From Pseudomonas paeninsulae (GTDB taxonomy: Bacteria; Pseudomonadota; Gammaproteobacteria; Pseudomonadales; Pseudomonadaceae): 64,000 bases of DNA. Positions 44,888 to 57,611 of this stretch are shown here, in pieces (position 1 is the stretch's first letter; the number at the start of each line of letters is the position of its first letter). The position numbers and the translations under genes are program-made. The stretch lies in assembly GCF_035621475.1 (NCBI RefSeq), contig NZ_CP141799.1, positions 1,104,501 to 1,168,500 of the forward strand, read 5' to 3'. The notes under the pieces were generated by a model. The model did no database searches. It had not been told where the DNA came from and saw only the letters and a program-made list of their open reading frames with translations.

Positions 44888-45319
44888 TCAGACCCCACTC
44901 GCGATGAGCGCGGCGACGTACAGAGCAGTTGCCAGGAGGATGCCGCGGTAAGGCGTGCTGAACCAGTAGCGCTTGCCGAGGAAGGCGTAGCCACACAGCA
45001 GCACAAGCCCAACGCCCAAGAGGTATGGCGAGGCAAACAATAGGGGACCATGCACGAGAGCAAGGTAGGCATAGACCGAACCAAACAGCAGAGCACCGAA
45101 GCTATGGCTGGCATTGAAGCCAACCCAGGCCTTCCACATGCTTGTTTCGCGGGTGATCTTCGGTGAAATCTCATGCATGCGGGCCATCAGCACCTCGTCC
45201 CGCGGTTGCAAGGAGCTACCCGTGAATGTGAGCAGCAGATGCACCGCGCCCAGGGCGAAGATAACCAGCGCGCTCGCAGTAACCAGATACTGGGCCAGGG
45301 TAAGAGCTATTGATGACAA
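44888..45319 (-). CDS. LIC_13387-type small integral membrane protein
   Basis: A 143-residue protein with four predicted helices (7-30, 65-85, 92-112 and 122-140). MWKAWVGFNASHSFGALLFGS in the middle and FSLGAVHLL-like FALGAVHLLLTFTGSSLQPRD near the N-terminus match a family I remember under the name LIC_13387; the role is unknown. It lies in the possible cassette region left of the attC-like site, on the same strand as the DUF302 gene. The flanking spacers 44678-44887 and 45320-45475 show no gene. Confidence 0.7.
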   Translation of the reverse strand: MSSIALTLAQYLVTASALVIFALGAVHLLLTFTGSSLQPRDEVLMARMHEISPKITRETSMWKAWVGFNASHSFGALLFGSVYAYLALVHGPLLFASPYLLGVGLVLLCGYAFLGKRYWFSTPYRGILLATALYVAALIASGV

Positions 45320-45475
45320 GGCGAACTCCTCAAAAGACCATCCAGCGGTTTACCTGAGCGGCTGCATGAGGCGGCAGGATGGAACAGGCCGGCTCTATGG
45401 CAAGCATGGGCTGTTGGTTCTGCATGCACAGGCATCAGCCATCGCTTGGCCGCTGGTTGGCGACCGCCACGGGCA

Positions 45476-45712
45476 TTACTCAATGCTCAAGAACTCGATC
45501 CAGCGCACTCCAGGGGCAATCTCGTCGCGCAACTCCGGTTGGTAGGGCGGCTGCTCGGGGGTGTCTGACGGAGCGCTGAGGTAGTTGAGGTCAATTGCTT
45601 GCGGCATGCCCCGCAAGCCTTGTTCAGTAGGCTCCAGTTGGAGGTACAAACCATTCCACCGCTTGGCCTTTAGCGCCGAAAGCATCGAACCCAGCAGGGG
45701 CAGACCACGCAT
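45476..45712 (-). CDS. Small hypothetical protein
   Basis: A 78-residue frame starting MRGLPLLGSMLSALKAKRWN, with a Pro-rich middle (SDTPEQPPYQPELRDE) and ending IAPGVRWIEFLSIE. It begins 14 bases after the DUF302 gene stop on the same strand with only a weak ribosome site. Composition looks coding, but no family is recognised. It could be a second open frame of the same cassette. Confidence 0.4.
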   Translation of the reverse strand: MRGLPLLGSMLSALKAKRWNGLYLQLEPTEQGLRGMPQAIDLNYLSAPSDTPEQPPYQPELRDEIAPGVRWIEFLSIE

Positions 45713-45726
45713 AAAGATCTGTCGCG

Positions 45727-46179
45727 CTACTTGGCAGTTGCCGCTTCGGCCAGGCCACTCAGGGCTTTACCAATGTTCTCGATCGCGGGGCACTGAGCAG
45801 TTGCATGACGCTGACCGAGGTAGGCCGGATCGTTGTAACCAAGCCAGACCTGAGCGTTGGCGTCTTCCCAGAACAGTGCCTTCAACGGCAGGTCGATTGC
45901 GACCGTTTGGGAGCACTCTATGAATGGCGTGCCAGCCTTTGGGCTGCCGAAGATGAGCAGCTCTGTCGGACGCAGCGATTTGCCAACCTTCGCCGCGCCG
46001 GCAGCGTGATCGATGCGCGCGAAAACGGTCAGGCCGCGCTGCTTGGCGAGCGCCTCAAATTTGTCGGCGGTGGTTTTGACTGAATACGGGCTCTTGACTT
46101 GGATTAGACCGTCCGCTGCTGCGCAGAGTGTTGAGATGCTCGCGAGCAGTACGGCGGCGACTACCTGCACTATTTTCAT
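45727..46179 (-). CDS. DUF302 protein with signal peptide
   Basis: The 150-residue protein starts MKIVQVVAAVLLASISTLCA, a clear signal peptide with cleavage near AAA-D, followed by a DUF302 domain (KTTADKFEALAKQRGLTVFARIDHAAGA and LLIFGSPKAGTPFIECSQTVAIDLPLKALFWED). DUF302 proteins are found in the periplasm and some are linked to sulfur or redox metabolism. The start at 46179 has AAGGAGTC upstream. It sits directly downstream, in its own reading direction, of an attC-like site, so it may be an integron gene cassette. Confidence 0.8.
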   Translation of the reverse strand: MKIVQVVAAVLLASISTLCAAADGLIQVKSPYSVKTTADKFEALAKQRGLTVFARIDHAAGAAKVGKSLRPTELLIFGSPKAGTPFIECSQTVAIDLPLKALFWEDANAQVWLGYNDPAYLGQRHATAQCPAIENIGKALSGLAEAATAK

Positions 46180-46220
46180 AATCGAGACTCCTTGGCGATA
46201 CACGAAGGGTTCAGTATGAC

Positions 46221-46286
46221 GCCAAACGATTGGCTCAGGGGCGGGCTTCAGTGAGCGCAGCGAGCGACTTGAGTCGCTTGTTATGC
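46221..46286 (-). other. attC-like integron recombination site
   Basis: Read on the minus strand the site opens GCATAAC (R'' box, close to RYYYAAC), continues AAGCGACTC, has the internal palindromic phrase GCTCGCTGCGCTCACTG often seen in attC sites, then GAGCCAATC and closes GTTTGGC (R' box, close to GTTRRRY). Length is 66 bases, within the attC range. The DUF302 gene starts 41 bases further on. R boxes deviate at one position each, so the call is probable rather than certain. Confidence 0.55.
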
Positions 46287-46296
46287 GGTGCAGGAG

Positions 46297-47381
46297 CTGA
46301 GTGCAACACGGTTATTGAATTGAGGCTGGAGCATCATGCTGCATTGTCATGGCCTTTTGCATTACTTCCCCAATAACTTCGATCGGGCATTTAAAGTCGA
46401 AGCGTTTACGGGGACGCATATTCATTTGCAAGGCAATGGCATCCAACGTTTCCTGGCTATGCACCGACAAGTCCGTTCCTTTGGGCAGGTACTGACGGAT
46501 CAGGCCGTTGATGTTTTCGTTGCTGCCGCGCTGCCAGGGACTGTGTGGGTCGCAGAAGTAAATTGCCACCCCGGTCTGCTGGGTGATTTCAGCATGCCGC
46601 GCCATTTCTCGACCCTGGTCGTAGGTCATGCTCTTGCGCATCGCCAACGGCATGCCATTGAGCGCTGCACTGAAGCCCTCCATCGCCGAGGTTGCCGTCG
46701 CGTCATTCATCTTCACCAGCATCAGGTAGCCACTGGTGCGCTCCACCAACGTGCCTACAGACGAGGCGTTGGCCTTACCCTTGATCAGGTCGCCTTCCCA
46801 ATGCCCCGGCATCAGCCGGTCTTCGATCTCCGGCGGGCGCACATGAATGCTGACCATCTCGGGGATCTGTCCGCGCCGATCCACGCCGCCAGAACGCGGT
46901 CTGCGCGTCGTCTTGCTTTGGCGCAGGCAGATGATCAGCTCCTTACGCAGCTCGCCGACCGGCAAGGCATAGATCGCGTTATAGATCGTCTCGCGACAGA
47001 CGTAGGCATCTCTGAGGCTGGGAATGTTCATGCTGCGCAGCTTGCCGGCAATCTGCGCGGGAGACAAACGCTCACGCAGCATATGGGCCACCAACTCGAA
47101 GCGCTCGCTACCCGGCAACAGTTTTCGCATCGGTCGACAAACCTGACGGCGGTCCTGCATCTGCTGCTGGGCCAAGCGGGCCGAGTAGCCGCCACAGGCA
47201 TCTCGATTGCGGCGCAGCTCACGGCTGATGGTCGAAGGGGATCGGGTGATTAAGCAGGCAATCTTGCGCAGGCTGAAGCCTTGGGCACGACCGATTTGAA
47301 TGGTGGCGCGCTCTTCAACGCTGAGTTCTGAATAAGACATAGGGGCAGCACCGTACCGGAAAGGTCAGGTGTTGCACTCAG
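46297..47381 (-). mobile_element. IS30-family insertion sequence, copy 2
   Basis: The terminal repeats CTGAGTGCAACAC at 46297-46309 and its reverse at 47369-47381 match those of the copy at 9659-10742, and the flanking GCAGGAG on the left is also shared. It is 1085 bases with one transposase on the minus strand. It lies between the attC-like site and the truncated integrase, and no target duplication is visible, so a deletion next to the IS is likely. Confidence 0.88.
46312..47340 (-). CDS. IS30-family transposase
   Basis: A 342-residue DDE transposase with the same motifs as the gene at 9674-10702 (LMPGHWEGDLIKG, MTYDQGREM, FCDPHSPWQRGSNENINGLI) but many substitutions in the N-terminal DNA-binding part (IGRAQGFSLRKIACLITRSP). 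The two are therefore separate arrivals or old duplicates, not a recent copy of each other. Frame intact. Confidence 0.9.
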   Translation of the reverse strand: MSYSELSVEERATIQIGRAQGFSLRKIACLITRSPSTISRELRRNRDACGGYSARLAQQQMQDRRQVCRPMRKLLPGSERFELVAHMLRERLSPAQIAGKLRSMNIPSLRDAYVCRETIYNAIYALPVGELRKELIICLRQSKTTRRPRSGGVDRRGQIPEMVSIHVRPPEIEDRLMPGHWEGDLIKGKANASSVGTLVERTSGYLMLVKMNDATATSAMEGFSAALNGMPLAMRKSMTYDQGREMARHAEITQQTGVAIYFCDPHSPWQRGSNENINGLIRQYLPKGTDLSVHSQETLDAIALQMNMRPRKRFDFKCPIEVIGEVMQKAMTMQHDAPASIQ

Positions 47382-47833
47382 TTTTTGCCGCCGCCCGTTT
47401 TCATCGCTATCGTCACCCTCTCGAGATGGGGGCGGCTGAAGTAGAGGCTTTCCTATCTGATCTCGCGGTAGGCAGAAATGTGTCCGCTTCCACGCAGAAT
47501 CAGGCGTTGGCTGCTCTGTTGTTTCTCTACAAGCAGGTGTTCAAGCTGGATCTGCCGTGGCTCGGGGAAATCGTCCGGGCGAAGAAGCCTGTGCGTTTAC
47601 CAGTGGTGCTAAGCATCGCCGAGGTTCGTCAGGTGTTGGCAGGGCTCAAGGGCGAGCTTTGGCTGGTTGGCAGTCTGCTGTAAGGCTCGGGCATGTGCTT
47701 GATGGAGGTTATGCGCTTGCGGGTCAAGGATGTGGACTTTACCCGCGGCGAGATTCTGGTACGTGATGGCAAAGGCCAGAAGGACTGCGGTTATGCCCGC
47801 CAAGCATCGAGGCGATGCCTGGGTGCGCGATAG
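47382..47833 (+). pseudogene. Integron integrase (IntI) remnant
   Basis: The frame starts at the IS30 edge with RFHRYRHPLEMGAAEVEAFL, then NVSASTQNQALAALLFLYKQ and DLPWLGEIVRAKKPVRLPVVLS, the SAM-like and linker segments of an IntI tyrosine recombinase. After VGSLL a TAA stop at 47681 replaces the usual Tyr of LYGSG. Reading on gives [19 protein letters not shown], where the catalytic Arg of GMRLMEV is Cys. The sequence then shifts frame and fades after GKGQKD. The N-terminal about 50 residues are missing at the IS junction. It is clearly non-functional. Confidence 0.82.
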
Positions 47834-48244
47834 GCGCGTCACCGATCCCTTTGACAGTCGGCTGGGTTTCATCCGCGAATAGCCAGGAGCGTAGGGCGGA
47901 TGACGCTTACCCATCCACCAACAACGATGGTCGATAGCAAAGACGTCACCGACCTATCCGGATCGGTCCATCCAGGTATCTCGAATGCCTGGTGGCTTGT
48001 ACGGTTCGGATCCGCAGGCGTGAGTCCTCCCTGTGGGAGGCCCGTCCTCAAGGCGAAGCCTTTGTCTGTACCGCAACCGCACAACCCGGCAGCCCTGCAG
48101 GCTGCATTCGCCGCGGGGCGCGCCTTCTACAGGTAGTCGGGATGCAAGCGGGGTAGGAGAGGGCGTTTCGAATTTCCCGGATTGCACCCGGGCTAGCGGG
48201 AGCGCAGGCTGCGGATTGCGCCGCAGCCTGCGCTGGCCAGGGCC
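47834..48244. other. Intergenic region with repeat-like sequence and a strong hairpin
   Basis: This 411-base stretch contains GTAGGGCGGATGACGCTTAC at 47890-47909, a phrase recurring in many pseudomonad spacers. GC-rich inverted repeats follow, and a perfect 14-base hairpin at 48201-48234 (AGCGCAGGCTGCGG and CCGCAGCCTGCGCT). The hairpin is 10 bases beyond the gcvT stop and may end the glycine operon although it lacks a T run. No gene is supported. Confidence 0.5.
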
Positions 48245-49366
48245 TTAGCCGCGATAGTAGCGCTGCGGCACGAACGGGGTCTTGGCGACTTTCATCGGCA
48301 CGCGCTTGCCGCGCACCATGGCCCAGACTTCGCTGTCCACGGCGATGTGGCTGCTCTGCACATAACCCATGGCCACTGGTGCCGCGAGGGTCGGGCCGAA
48401 GCCGCCGCTGCTGACCGAACCGATTACGTTGCCATCGGCATCAACGATTTCCGCGCCTTCACGCACCGGCACGCGCTCCTGCGGCAGCAGGCCGACGCGC
48501 TTGTTGGCGACGCCTTGTTGCTGCTGGGCGAAGATCCGCTCGGCGCCGGGGAAGCCACCGGCGCGCGCGCCATCGGCGCGGCGCGTCTTGGAGATAGCCC
48601 ACAACAGGCTGGCTTCGATCGGCGTGGTGCTGGTGCTCATGTCGTGGCCGTACAGGCACAGGCCGGCTTCCAGGCGCAGTGAGTCGCGCGCGCCGAGGCC
48701 GATGGCCGCGACTTCCGGCTCGGCCAGCAGGCTGCGCGCCAGGGTTTCGGCGTGGTCGGCCGGCACCGAGATTTCATAGCCGTCTTCGCCGGTGTAACCG
48801 GAGCGGCTGACGAAGCAGTCGACGCCGAGCAGGCGCACCGGGGCGAACTGCATGAAAGTCATCTTCGCCACTTCCGGGGCCAGGCGCGCCAGCACGTCGA
48901 CCGCCTTCGGGCCTTGCAGGGCGAGCAGGGCGCGGTCGAAGCAGGGTTCGATCTGGCACTGGCTGGCGATCTGCAGTTGCAGGTGCATCAGGTCCTGGTG
49001 CTTGCAGCCGGCGTTGACCACCAGGAACAGGGTGTCGTCGCCCAGGTTGGCGACCATCAGGTCGTCGAGAATGCAGCCCTGCTCATCGGTGAACATGGCG
49101 TAGCGCTGCATGCCCACTGGCAGGTCGATGATGTCGACCGGCACCAGGCTTTCCAGGGCTTTTGCCGCATTCGGGCCACGCAGGATGATCTGGCCCATGT
49201 GCGAGACGTCGAACAGGCCGGCCGCTTCACGGGTGTGCAGGTGTTCTTTCATCACGCCGAGGGGGTATTGCACCGGCATGTCGTAGCCGGCGAAGGGCAC
49301 CATGCGTGCGCCCAGTTCCAGGTGCAGGGCGTGTAGCGGGGTTTTCGCCAGGGTTTCGCTGGTCAT
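48245..49366 (-). CDS. gcvT: Glycine cleavage system T-protein (aminomethyltransferase)
   Basis: GcvT transfers the methylene group from the lipoyl arm of GcvH to THF, giving methylene-THF and ammonia. The 373-residue protein has MVPFAGYDMPVQYPLGVMKEH, FDVSHMGQI, SRSGYTGEDGYEISV and ARDSLRLEAGLCLYGHD, all typical GcvT motifs including the Asp that activates THF. It is the last gene of the operon and follows sdaA across a REP pair. Confidence 0.93.
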   Translation of the reverse strand: MTSETLAKTPLHALHLELGARMVPFAGYDMPVQYPLGVMKEHLHTREAAGLFDVSHMGQIILRGPNAAKALESLVPVDIIDLPVGMQRYAMFTDEQGCILDDLMVANLGDDTLFLVVNAGCKHQDLMHLQLQIASQCQIEPCFDRALLALQGPKAVDVLARLAPEVAKMTFMQFAPVRLLGVDCFVSRSGYTGEDGYEISVPADHAETLARSLLAEPEVAAIGLGARDSLRLEAGLCLYGHDMSTSTTPIEASLLWAISKTRRADGARAGGFPGAERIFAQQQQGVANKRVGLLPQERVPVREGAEIVDADGNVIGSVSSGGFGPTLAAPVAMGYVQSSHIAVDSEVWAMVRGKRVPMKVAKTPFVPQRYYRG

Positions 49367-49400
49367 GCGGTTACTCCAAGTCTAAAAAATAGCTGCGATC

Positions 49401-49466
49401 TGTAGGCGCGGGGCATGCCCACGATGCTTTGTGTGAAGGCTTTTCGCGGGCATGGCCCGCTCCTAC
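49401..49466. repeat. REP/REPIN pair between sdaA and gcvT
   Basis: TGTAGGCGCGGGGCATGCCC and, inverted, GGGCATGGCCCGCTCCTACG form an imperfect palindrome with a loop of about 25 bases. The sequence matches the second pair at 50901-50953 and is a common pseudomonad repeat. In an operon it may stabilise upstream mRNA. Confidence 0.8.
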
Positions 49467-49483
49467 GGGATTGATGAGGGGCA

Positions 49484-50860
<1,377 letters not shown>

Positions 50861-50900
50861 GCTGATCTCCGGCTTCTGGTCAGGCCGCGGTACGGTTTGT

Positions 50901-50953
50901 CTGTAGGAGCGGGCCATGCCCACGACTATCGCGGGCATGGCCCGCTCCTACAG
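50901..50953. repeat. REP/REPIN pair between glyA and sdaA
   Basis: CTGTAGGAGCGGGCCATGCC and GGCATGGCCCGCTCCTACAG form a nearly perfect 25-base palindrome with a 3-4 base loop, one G-T mismatch only. It lies 24 bases past the glyA stop and 41 bases before the sdaA start. Confidence 0.88.
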
Positions 50954-50976
50954 TCGGCACTGAACCAGTGCGTTGC

Positions 50977-52230
50977 TTATGCAGAGTAGACCGGGAAAGA
51001 CGCGCAAAGGTCGGTGACCTGACCACGAACCCGTTCGATCACGCTGGGGTTGTCCAACTCGGCGAGGATGTCGCAGATCCAGCCGGCCAGCTCGCGGCAC
51101 TCGCCTTCCTTAAAGCCGCGGGTGGTCACTGCCGGGGTGCCGATGCGCAGGCCGGAGGTGACGAACGGCGATTGTGGGTCATTCGGCACCGCGTTCTTGT
51201 TTACCGTGATATGCGCGGTGCCCAGCGCCGCGTCGGCGGCCTTGCCGGTCAAGCCCTGCTTGATCAGGCTGAGCAGGAACAGGTGGTTGTCGGTGCCCCC
51301 GGAAACCACGTCATAGCCGCGGCCGATGAACACTTCGGCCATGGCTTGGGCGTTCTTGATCACCTGCGCCTGGTAGTCCTTGAAGCTCGGTTCCAGCGCT
51401 TCCTTGAAGCACACGGCCTTGGCGGCGATCACATGCATCAGCGGGCCGCCCTGGGCGCCAGGGAAGACTGCTGAGTTGAGCTTCTTCTCGATCTCGGGAT
51501 TGCTCTTGGCCAGGATCAGGCCGCCACGCGGACCGCGCAGGGTCTTGTGGGTGGTGGTGGTGACCACGTCGGCGTAAGGCAGCGGGTTGGGGTACAGGCC
51601 GGCGGCAACCAGGCCGGCGACGTGGGCCATGTCGACGAACAGCAGGGCACCGACCTTGTCGGCGATGGCGCGGAAGCGCGGGAAATCCAGGGTCTTGGAG
51701 TAAGCGGAGAAGCCGGCGACGATCATCTTCGGCTGGCACTCGACGGCCAGGCGCTCGACTTCGTCGTAGTCGATCAGGCCTTCGCTATTGATGCCGTATT
51801 GCACGGCGTTGTACAGCTTGCCGGAGGAGCTGACCTTGGCGCCGTGGGTCAGGTGGCCGCCGTGGGCCAGGCTCATGCCAAGCAGGGTGTCGCCGGCCTG
51901 CAGCAGGGCCAGGTATACCGCGCTGTTGGCCGAGGAGCCGGAGTGCGGCTGGACGTTGGCGTAGTCGGCGCCGAACAGTTGCTTGGCCCGATCGATGGCC
52001 AGCTGTTCGACCACATCGACGTGCTCGCAGCCGCCGTAGTAGCGCTTGCCCGGGTAGCCTTCGGCGTACTTGTTGGTCAGGCCGGTGCCCTGGGCCTGCA
52101 TCACCGCCGGGCTGGTGTAGTTTTCCGAGGCGATCAGCTCGATATGGTCTTCCTGGCGGCGCTCTTCCGCCGTTATGGCTTCGGCCAGGGCCGGGTCGTA
52201 GCTGTTCAGGGTCAGGCTTTTATGGAACAT
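50977..52230 (-). CDS. glyA: Serine hydroxymethyltransferase
   Basis: GlyA interconverts glycine plus methylene-THF and serine plus THF, using PLP. The 417-residue protein (start [20 protein letters not shown] at 52230) shows [30 protein letters not shown] and the PLP lysine in [16 protein letters not shown]. Position in the gcv operon makes it the catabolic isozyme, like glyA2 of P. aeruginosa. A perfect 11-base hairpin lies at 52252-52276 between it and agcS. Confidence 0.93.
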   Translation of the reverse strand: MFHKSLTLNSYDPALAEAITAEERRQEDHIELIASENYTSPAVMQAQGTGLTNKYAEGYPGKRYYGGCEHVDVVEQLAIDRAKQLFGADYANVQPHSGSSANSAVYLALLQAGDTLLGMSLAHGGHLTHGAKVSSSGKLYNAVQYGINSEGLIDYDEVERLAVECQPKMIVAGFSAYSKTLDFPRFRAIADKVGALLFVDMAHVAGLVAAGLYPNPLPYADVVTTTTHKTLRGPRGGLILAKSNPEIEKKLNSAVFPGAQGGPLMHVIAAKAVCFKEALEPSFKDYQAQVIKNAQAMAEVFIGRGYDVVSGGTDNHLFLLSLIKQGLTGKAADAALGTAHITVNKNAVPNDPQSPFVTSGLRIGTPAVTTRGFKEGECRELAGWICDILAELDNPSVIERVRGQVTDLCASFPVYSA

Positions 52231-52251
52231 CGGGATCAATCCTGTACTAAG

Positions 52252-52276
52252 GGCGCGACCGCCTAGCGGTCGCGCC
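52252..52276. other. Strong hairpin in the glyA leader
   Basis: GGCGCGACCGC and GCGGTCGCGCC are perfect 11-base arms around CTA, between the agcS stop and the glyA start. No T run follows on the minus strand, so it is more likely an mRNA processing or stability element than a terminator. Confidence 0.55.
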
Positions 52277-52290
52277 GAGAGGGGTATGGT

Positions 52291-53667
52291 TTAGCGTTGC
52301 GCCGGTGCGTCGCCGGTGACACGGCCGTCGCGGGCGAAATATTCCTTGGTCAGCTTGACCACCACCGGGCTGAGCAGCAGCAGCGACAGCAGGTTGGGCA
52401 GCGCCATCAGACCGTTGAGGGTGTCGGCGACCAGCCAGGCGAAGTCCAGCTGGGCGACGGCGCCGAACGGCACGGCCAGCACCCAGACGATGCGGAACGG
52501 CAGGATCGACTTGGTGCCGACCAGGTACTCCCAGCACTTCTCGCCGTAGTAGCTCCAGCCGAGGATGGTGGTGAAGGCGAAGACCACCAGGGCAATGCTG
52601 AGGATCGCTCCGCCGAAACCGGGCATGGCCGATTCGAAGGCCGCCGCCGACAGGCCGGCACCGCTGGCGCCGCTGGTCCAGACACCCGAGGAGATGATCG
52701 CCAGACCGGTCAGGGTGCAGATGACCAGGGTGTCGATAAAGGTCCCGAGCATGCCGATCAGACCCGAGCGTACCGAGCTGTGGGTGGTGCCGGCGGCCTG
52801 GGCGATACCGGCGGTGCCGAGGCCCGCCTCGTTGGAGAAGATGCCGCGCGCTACGCCGAAGCGAATCGCCGCCATCACTGCTGCACCGGCGAAGCCACCA
52901 GTGGCGGCGGTCGGGGTGAAGGCATGGGTGAAGATCAGCTCGAAGGCGCCCGGAATGGCGTCGACATTAACGATCAGGACCACGATGGCGGCGGCGACAT
53001 AGATCACGCACATGGCCGGCACCAGCGTCGCGGCGACTTTACCGATACGCTTGATACCGCCGAGGATCACCAGGCCGACGAAGACCATGGCCACCAGGCC
53101 GGTGACCCAGGACGGTATGCCGAAGGTGTCCGTCAGGGCATGGGCCATGCTGTTGACCTGGACCATGTTGCCGATGCCGAAGCCGGCGAAACCGCCGAAG
53201 ATGGCGAAGGCGGTGCCGAGCCACAGCCACTTCTTGCCCAGGCCGTTTTTGATCGCGTACATCGGCCCGCCGACGTGCTCCTTGCGCCCATCGGTCTCGC
53301 GGTAATGCACCGCCAGGACCACTTCACAGTATTTGGTGGCCATGCCAACCAGGGCCGTGCACCACATCCAGAACAGCGCGCCTGGGCCGCCGAGGAAGAT
53401 AGCGGTCGCGACGCCGGCGATATTACCGGTACCGACGGTCGCCGCCAGGCAGGTCATCAGCGCCTGGAACGGGCTGATTTCGCCGCTGGCTTCGTCGTCT
53501 TTCTTGCGCCCTTGCCACAACAGGCGAAAGCCCGCGCCTATCTTCGCCAGAGGCATGAATTTCAGACGCAGCATGAGGAACAGACCGGTGCCGAGGATTG
53601 CCACCAGCATCGGTGGACCCCAGACCAGTCCGTTGATTTGATTGGTTAGGTTGTTGATGAATTCCAT
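52291..53667 (-). CDS. Sodium:alanine/glycine symporter (AGCS family)
   Basis: A 458-residue inner-membrane transporter with about eleven helices. Family signatures: WGPPMLVAILGTGLFLMLRL, the GTGNIAGVATAIFLGGPGA segment, YCEVVLAVHYRETDGRKEHVGGPMYAIKNGLG, and ARGIFSNEAGLGTAGIAQAA. It takes up alanine or glycine with Na+. Placed between gcvP and glyA it probably feeds glycine to the pathway; the P. aeruginosa gcs2 operon, as I recall, has no such gene inside. The start at 53667 has AGAGGTG upstream. Confidence 0.9.
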   Translation of the reverse strand: MEFINNLTNQINGLVWGPPMLVAILGTGLFLMLRLKFMPLAKIGAGFRLLWQGRKKDDEASGEISPFQALMTCLAATVGTGNIAGVATAIFLGGPGALFWMWCTALVGMATKYCEVVLAVHYRETDGRKEHVGGPMYAIKNGLGKKWLWLGTAFAIFGGFAGFGIGNMVQVNSMAHALTDTFGIPSWVTGLVAMVFVGLVILGGIKRIGKVAATLVPAMCVIYVAAAIVVLIVNVDAIPGAFELIFTHAFTPTAATGGFAGAAVMAAIRFGVARGIFSNEAGLGTAGIAQAAGTTHSSVRSGLIGMLGTFIDTLVICTLTGLAIISSGVWTSGASGAGLSAAAFESAMPGFGGAILSIALVVFAFTTILGWSYYGEKCWEYLVGTKSILPFRIVWVLAVPFGAVAQLDFAWLVADTLNGLMALPNLLSLLLLSPVVVKLTKEYFARDGRVTGDAPAQR

Positions 53668-53865
53668 CTGGAGCACCTCTTTATTGTTGTAAGTGCGCGG
53701 GTTGACCCGCGTCAGATAAGGGCTGGTGCGCGCGTGTAGCGCGAAGGAAAAACCTGTAGAGGGTTATGCTGAATCCGCGTGAATGGTGAACTGTGTTCCT
53801 GGCCTGCGCGGTGAACGCCATGAGCGCCGACACAGGGCGCGCACCGCGCAGGTCAAAAACGCCTG

Positions 53866-53892
53866 GCCCTCTCTCTCGCCGAGAGAGAGGGC
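53866..53892 (-). terminator. Possible internal terminator/attenuator behind gcvP
   Basis: GCCCTCTCTCTCG and CGAGAGAGAGGGC are perfect 13-base arms with almost no loop, 9 bases past the gcvP stop. On the minus strand a GTTTTT stretch follows about 5 bases later, so part of the transcripts may stop here and separate gcvHP from agcS-glyA-sdaA-gcvT. The spacer 53668-53865 shows no other signal. Confidence 0.6.
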
Positions 53893-53900
53893 GTTATTGC

Positions 53901-56762
<2,862 letters not shown>

Positions 56763-56772
56763 GCCAGCTACC

Positions 56773-57156
56773 TCAGGCGTCGTCATTGGCTTTGAGCAGG
56801 CGGTCGTAGCCGGCCTGGTCGAGCAACTCGGCAACGGCGCCGGCGTTGTCCGGACGGAAGCGGAAGAACCAGCCCTGGCCCTGCGAGTCTTCGTTGACCA
56901 GCTCCGGGCTGGCTTCCAGCTCGGCGTTCACTTCGACGATTTCGCCTGCAAGGGGCATGGCGATGGTGCTGGCGGCTTTGACCGACTCCAGCACGGCGAC
57001 TTCGGCGCCTTCGGCATAGGACTGCGCGTCCGGCAGCTGCACGAACACCACGTCACCCAGTGCTTCTTGGGCATAAGCGGTGATGCCAACGGTAACCAGG
57101 CCATCGGCGTCCTGACGCAGCCATTCGTGATCGACAGTAAAACGCAACTCGCTCAT
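56773..57156 (-). CDS. gcvH: Glycine cleavage system H-protein
   Basis: The 127-residue H-protein carries the lipoyl arm: [20 protein letters not shown] holds the lipoylated Lys, and [37 protein letters not shown] is the classic start. It is the first gene of the operon and lies behind a sigma-54 promoter. Confidence 0.95.
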   Translation of the reverse strand: MSELRFTVDHEWLRQDADGLVTVGITAYAQEALGDVVFVQLPDAQSYAEGAEVAVLESVKAASTIAMPLAGEIVEVNAELEASPELVNEDSQGQGWFFRFRPDNAGAVAELLDQAGYDRLLKANDDA

Positions 57157-57250
57157 GTGGATTCCTCAAGTAGTCAGACTCGCCCGATTCTTGTTTGGGC
57201 GATGATCAAGGTGCTCGTGCCAGGCAGCGAGCGCTTTGGGTAGAGACCTT

Positions 57251-57266
57251 AGCAAGTGCGATGCCA
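57251..57266 (-). promoter_or_regulatory. Sigma-54 promoter of the glycine operon
   Basis: Read on the minus strand TGGCATCGCACTTGCT matches the -24/-12 consensus TGGCAC-N5-TTGCW with correct spacing (GG and GC 10 bases apart). It lies 95 bases upstream of the gcvH start codon. The P. aeruginosa gcs2 operon is known to use sigma-54 with the activator GcsR. Confidence 0.85.
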
Positions 57267-57331
57267 CTGTAATTTTTATGAATTAAATCAATAACTTATG
57301 ATTTATAGGCGGCGGTTGGGAGAAATGCCTG

Positions 57332-57349
57332 TGTAGCGAATTCGATACG
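57332..57349. promoter_or_regulatory. GcsR-like activator site, proximal
   Basis: TGTAGCGAATTCGATACG resembles the reported GcsR consensus TGTAACG-N4-CGTTCCG with three mismatches, and lies about 65 bases upstream of the sigma-54 promoter, as expected for an enhancer-binding site. Confidence 0.5.
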
Positions 57350-57422
57350 GATGAGGCGGGTGGGTGCAAAAACGCCCTGGCAAGGCCTTTGATGTCGCGG
57401 GTTGGCAGGTTCATGTCGTACG

Positions 57423-57440
57423 TGTGTTGCTTTCGTTACG
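57423..57440. promoter_or_regulatory. GcsR-like activator site, distal
   Basis: TGTGTTGCTTTCGTTACG matches the same consensus with four mismatches and lies about 90 bases beyond the proximal site. The third site reported for P. aeruginosa was not recognised. Between here and 57611 the spacer has a (GCAG)5 run at 57471-57490 and no gene. Confidence 0.4.
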
Positions 57441-57611
57441 CTGTATTGATTTAGCTACGGATGGCTCGCGGCAGGCAGGCAGGCAGGCAGTCGGGTGGGC
57501 CGGGCGGCGGTTCGCTTCAGCCCAGCACCAGCGTCTATTGGTGGTGGGTGGGCTGCAGCCCGGATCGCCGCTCGCCCCTCGACCTGGCCGGCCATGGACA
57601 GCAGCGGTCGC

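Noticed and set aside
47900..48187. Frames within the spacer between the integrase remnant and gcvT
   Set aside because: They lie in repeat-like sequence and show no coding character.
52297..53649. Plus-strand 450-codon frame opposite the symporter
   Set aside because: Composition (Gly, Asp, Gln, His-rich) and lack of any motif mark it as antisense to a membrane protein gene.
57205..57222. TGGCACGAGCACCTTG as a second sigma-54 promoter for gcvH
   Set aside because: The GG to G(A/C) spacing is two bases too long and the final C is missing; the site at 57251-57266 fits far better.
57157..57300. Glycine riboswitch upstream of gcvH
   Set aside because: No tandem aptamer pattern or terminator/anti-terminator was seen, and the leader is too short behind the sigma-54 promoter.
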